The notes beneath the pieces are model-generated. The model saw nothing but the letters and a program-made list of their open reading frames with translations. It did not search any database and was not told where the DNA came from. Shown here one piece after another: positions 4,926 to 5,714 of a stretch of 5,714 nucleotides of DNA (positions are counted from its first letter, which is position 1; every line of letters begins with the position of its first letter). Origin of the DNA: SUP05 sp964577715. Lineage in GTDB: Bacteria > Pseudomonadota > Gammaproteobacteria > PS1 > Pseudothioglobaceae. The DNA lies in assembly GCA_964577715.1 (NCBI GenBank), contig CAZOAA010000056.1:1-5714 (forward strand), written 5' to 3'. The position numbers and the translations under genes were made by a program.

Positions 4926-5603
4926 ATGTTTAAAAAATTTTGTGCAACCTTAATATTTTTATCAGGTAGTTTATTTTCCACAATAACTTTATCAGAGCCA
5001 CCACCAGAAATAGCAGCAGTGCATATTATGACTGAGGCTTTATTAGCATTAAAAGAATCAAAAGCACAAGGAAAAAGTTCAATTGAAGATGTTGAAAATT
5101 TAATTGTTGAACAACTTCTGCCTAGCTTAGATATCAATGAAAGCACCAAGCAAGCCTTGAAAAAACACTGGTCCGACTTAACGCCAAAACAACAGATTAT
5201 TCTTAAAACTTATATTGCCGTTTCACTGGTCGATAGTTATTCTTCTATTCTAGCTTCTTATAATGATTTAGATAGTATTAAGATTTCAGCAGATCCTAAA
5301 GTAAAGCGTAAAGACAATAAAGCTATTGTTAAGCTACATATTAATATTGGTGGTGATCCAAAGCCAGTTGTTGTCTCTCTTAAGATGATTCTTGATAAAG
5401 ATTGGTCTATTTATGATGTAGTCTTTTCAGGTGTTAGCTTGGTTAAAAATTATTACGCTACTTTTGGCTCACAAATTAAACGAAAAGGTATTGAAGGGTT
5501 GATTGCTAAAGCATCAAAAAAAATCAGAAAACACAATCCAGAAAGTTGCCCAGTTTGTATTGCAATGCGATTTAAAAAATCTATGCTATCAGCAGAAAAG
5601 TAA
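4926..5603 (+). CDS. mlaC: MlaC-like periplasmic phospholipid-binding protein (Ttg2D family)
   Basis: MlaC shuttles phospholipid across the periplasm between the outer-membrane MlaA complex and the inner-membrane MlaFEDB ABC transporter. The protein is 225 residues with a signal peptide ending near residue 23 (TLS before EPPPE). Family hallmarks are a helical region with LPSLDI (65-70) and LKKHWSDLTPKQQ (78-90), and the conserved block YDVVFSGVSLVKNYYATF (163-180) followed by IKRKGIEGLI (184-193). A basic C-terminal tail carries Cys208-Pro-Val-Cys211, which is not a usual MlaC feature. The ATG at 4926 has AGGAG 4 nt upstream; an in-frame TTG at 4899 lies inside the terminator and would spoil the signal peptide. 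No other mla gene is in the window, so the gene looks detached from the mlaFEDCB cluster. Family call firm; the symbol is by homology. Confidence 0.88.
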   Translation: MFKKFCATLIFLSGSLFSTITLSEPPPEIAAVHIMTEALLALKESKAQGKSSIEDVENLIVEQLLPSLDINESTKQALKKHWSDLTPKQQIILKTYIAVSLVDSYSSILASYNDLDSIKISADPKVKRKDNKAIVKLHINIGGDPKPVVVSLKMILDKDWSIYDVVFSGVSLVKNYYATFGSQIKRKGIEGLIAKASKKIRKHNPESCPVCIAMRFKKSMLSAEK

Positions 5604-5606
5604 CTT

Positions 5607-5629
5607 AAAAAACCCTGTAGAAGCAGGGT
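5607..5629 (-). terminator. Intrinsic terminator of the tRNA-His transcript
   Basis: On the minus strand ACCCTG (5629-5624) pairs with CAGGGT (5617-5612) around a 6-nt loop and runs into T6 (5612-5607). It lies about 31 nt past the tRNA 3' end. On the plus strand no T-run follows the hairpin, so it would not stop mlaC transcripts by the usual mechanism. The T-run ends only 3 nt from the mlaC stop codon. Confidence 0.75.
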
Positions 5630-5660
5630 AGTGAACAAACTAGATATATAAAATATAAGG

Positions 5661-5714
5661 TGGGGCGAGAAACGGGGTTCGAACCCGCGACAACCGGAAT
5701 CACAATCCGGGGCT
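5661..5714 (-). tRNA. tRNA-His (anticodon GTG), 3' part only
   Basis: About 54 nt of the gene lie in the window; the 5' acceptor strand and most of the D arm are beyond the right edge. On the minus strand the anticodon stem CCGGA/TCCGG encloses the loop TTGTGAT with anticodon GTG (5703-5701). The variable loop is TTGTC, and the T arm is GCGGG, loop TTCGAAC, CCCGT. The 3' acceptor strand is TTCTCGC, followed by the discriminator C expected for tRNA-His and an encoded CCA ending at 5661. The loops and variable region closely match E. coli tRNA-His. A terminator follows at 5629-5607. Confidence 0.95.

Noticed and set aside
4895..5149. Open minus-strand frame of 84 codons opposite mlaC
   Set aside because: The plus strand encodes a recognisable MlaC; the antisense frame has no motif and ends within the terminator stem.
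5604..5714. Integration (att) site at the tRNA-His 3' end
   Set aside because: No repeat of the tRNA 3' end, integrase or other mobile-element trace is present in the window.

Overview
The window reads as ordinary chromosomal housekeeping DNA from an AT-rich gammaproteobacterium. The evidence is the protein families (HtpX, type I Map, RluA-family synthase, MlaC, DUF502 next to aspS), a tRNA-His with an encoded CCA that closely follows the E. coli tRNA-His pattern, Shine-Dalgarno sites of the AGGA/GAGG type, and a low GC content (mid-30s percent by eye). A free-living or symbiotic low-GC lineage such as the SUP05/Thioglobus group would fit, but the sequence alone does not settle this.

Layout. 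Positions 3191 down to 1 (minus strand) hold a tight gene string: htpX (membrane zinc protease), map (methionine aminopeptidase), a DUF502 membrane protein and the first 280 codons of aspS (aspartyl-tRNA synthetase), which runs off the left edge. The gaps are 14, 56 and 14 nt, so these genes are probably an operon, perhaps with an internal promoter before DUF502. Divergent from htpX is a short plus-strand lipoprotein gene (3278-3520). It meets an RluA-family pseudouridine synthase gene (minus strand, 3517-4341) in a 4-nt tail-to-tail overlap.

Right of the synthase gene lies a 192-nt intergenic region with a good plus-strand promoter candidate, a structured leader of about 110 nt that ends in a terminator-like hairpin plus U8, and then a small exported protein of unknown family (4534-4848). 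A very strong intrinsic terminator (4873-4908) follows, and only 17 nt later begins an mlaC-like gene (4926-5603) for a periplasmic phospholipid-binding protein with an unusual C-terminal CxxC tail. The right edge holds the 3' two thirds of a minus-strand tRNA-His gene, whose terminator abuts the mlaC stop codon.

How the genes connect. The left operon joins membrane protein quality control (HtpX), N-terminal methionine removal (Map) and tRNA charging (AspRS). The AspRS carries residues typical of non-discriminating enzymes, so it may also feed the transamidation route to Asn-tRNA. The right part concerns the cell envelope. No clearly new multi-gene system is visible. The best candidates for something undescribed are the structured leader plus small exported protein at 4369-4848, and the CxxC-tailed MlaC.
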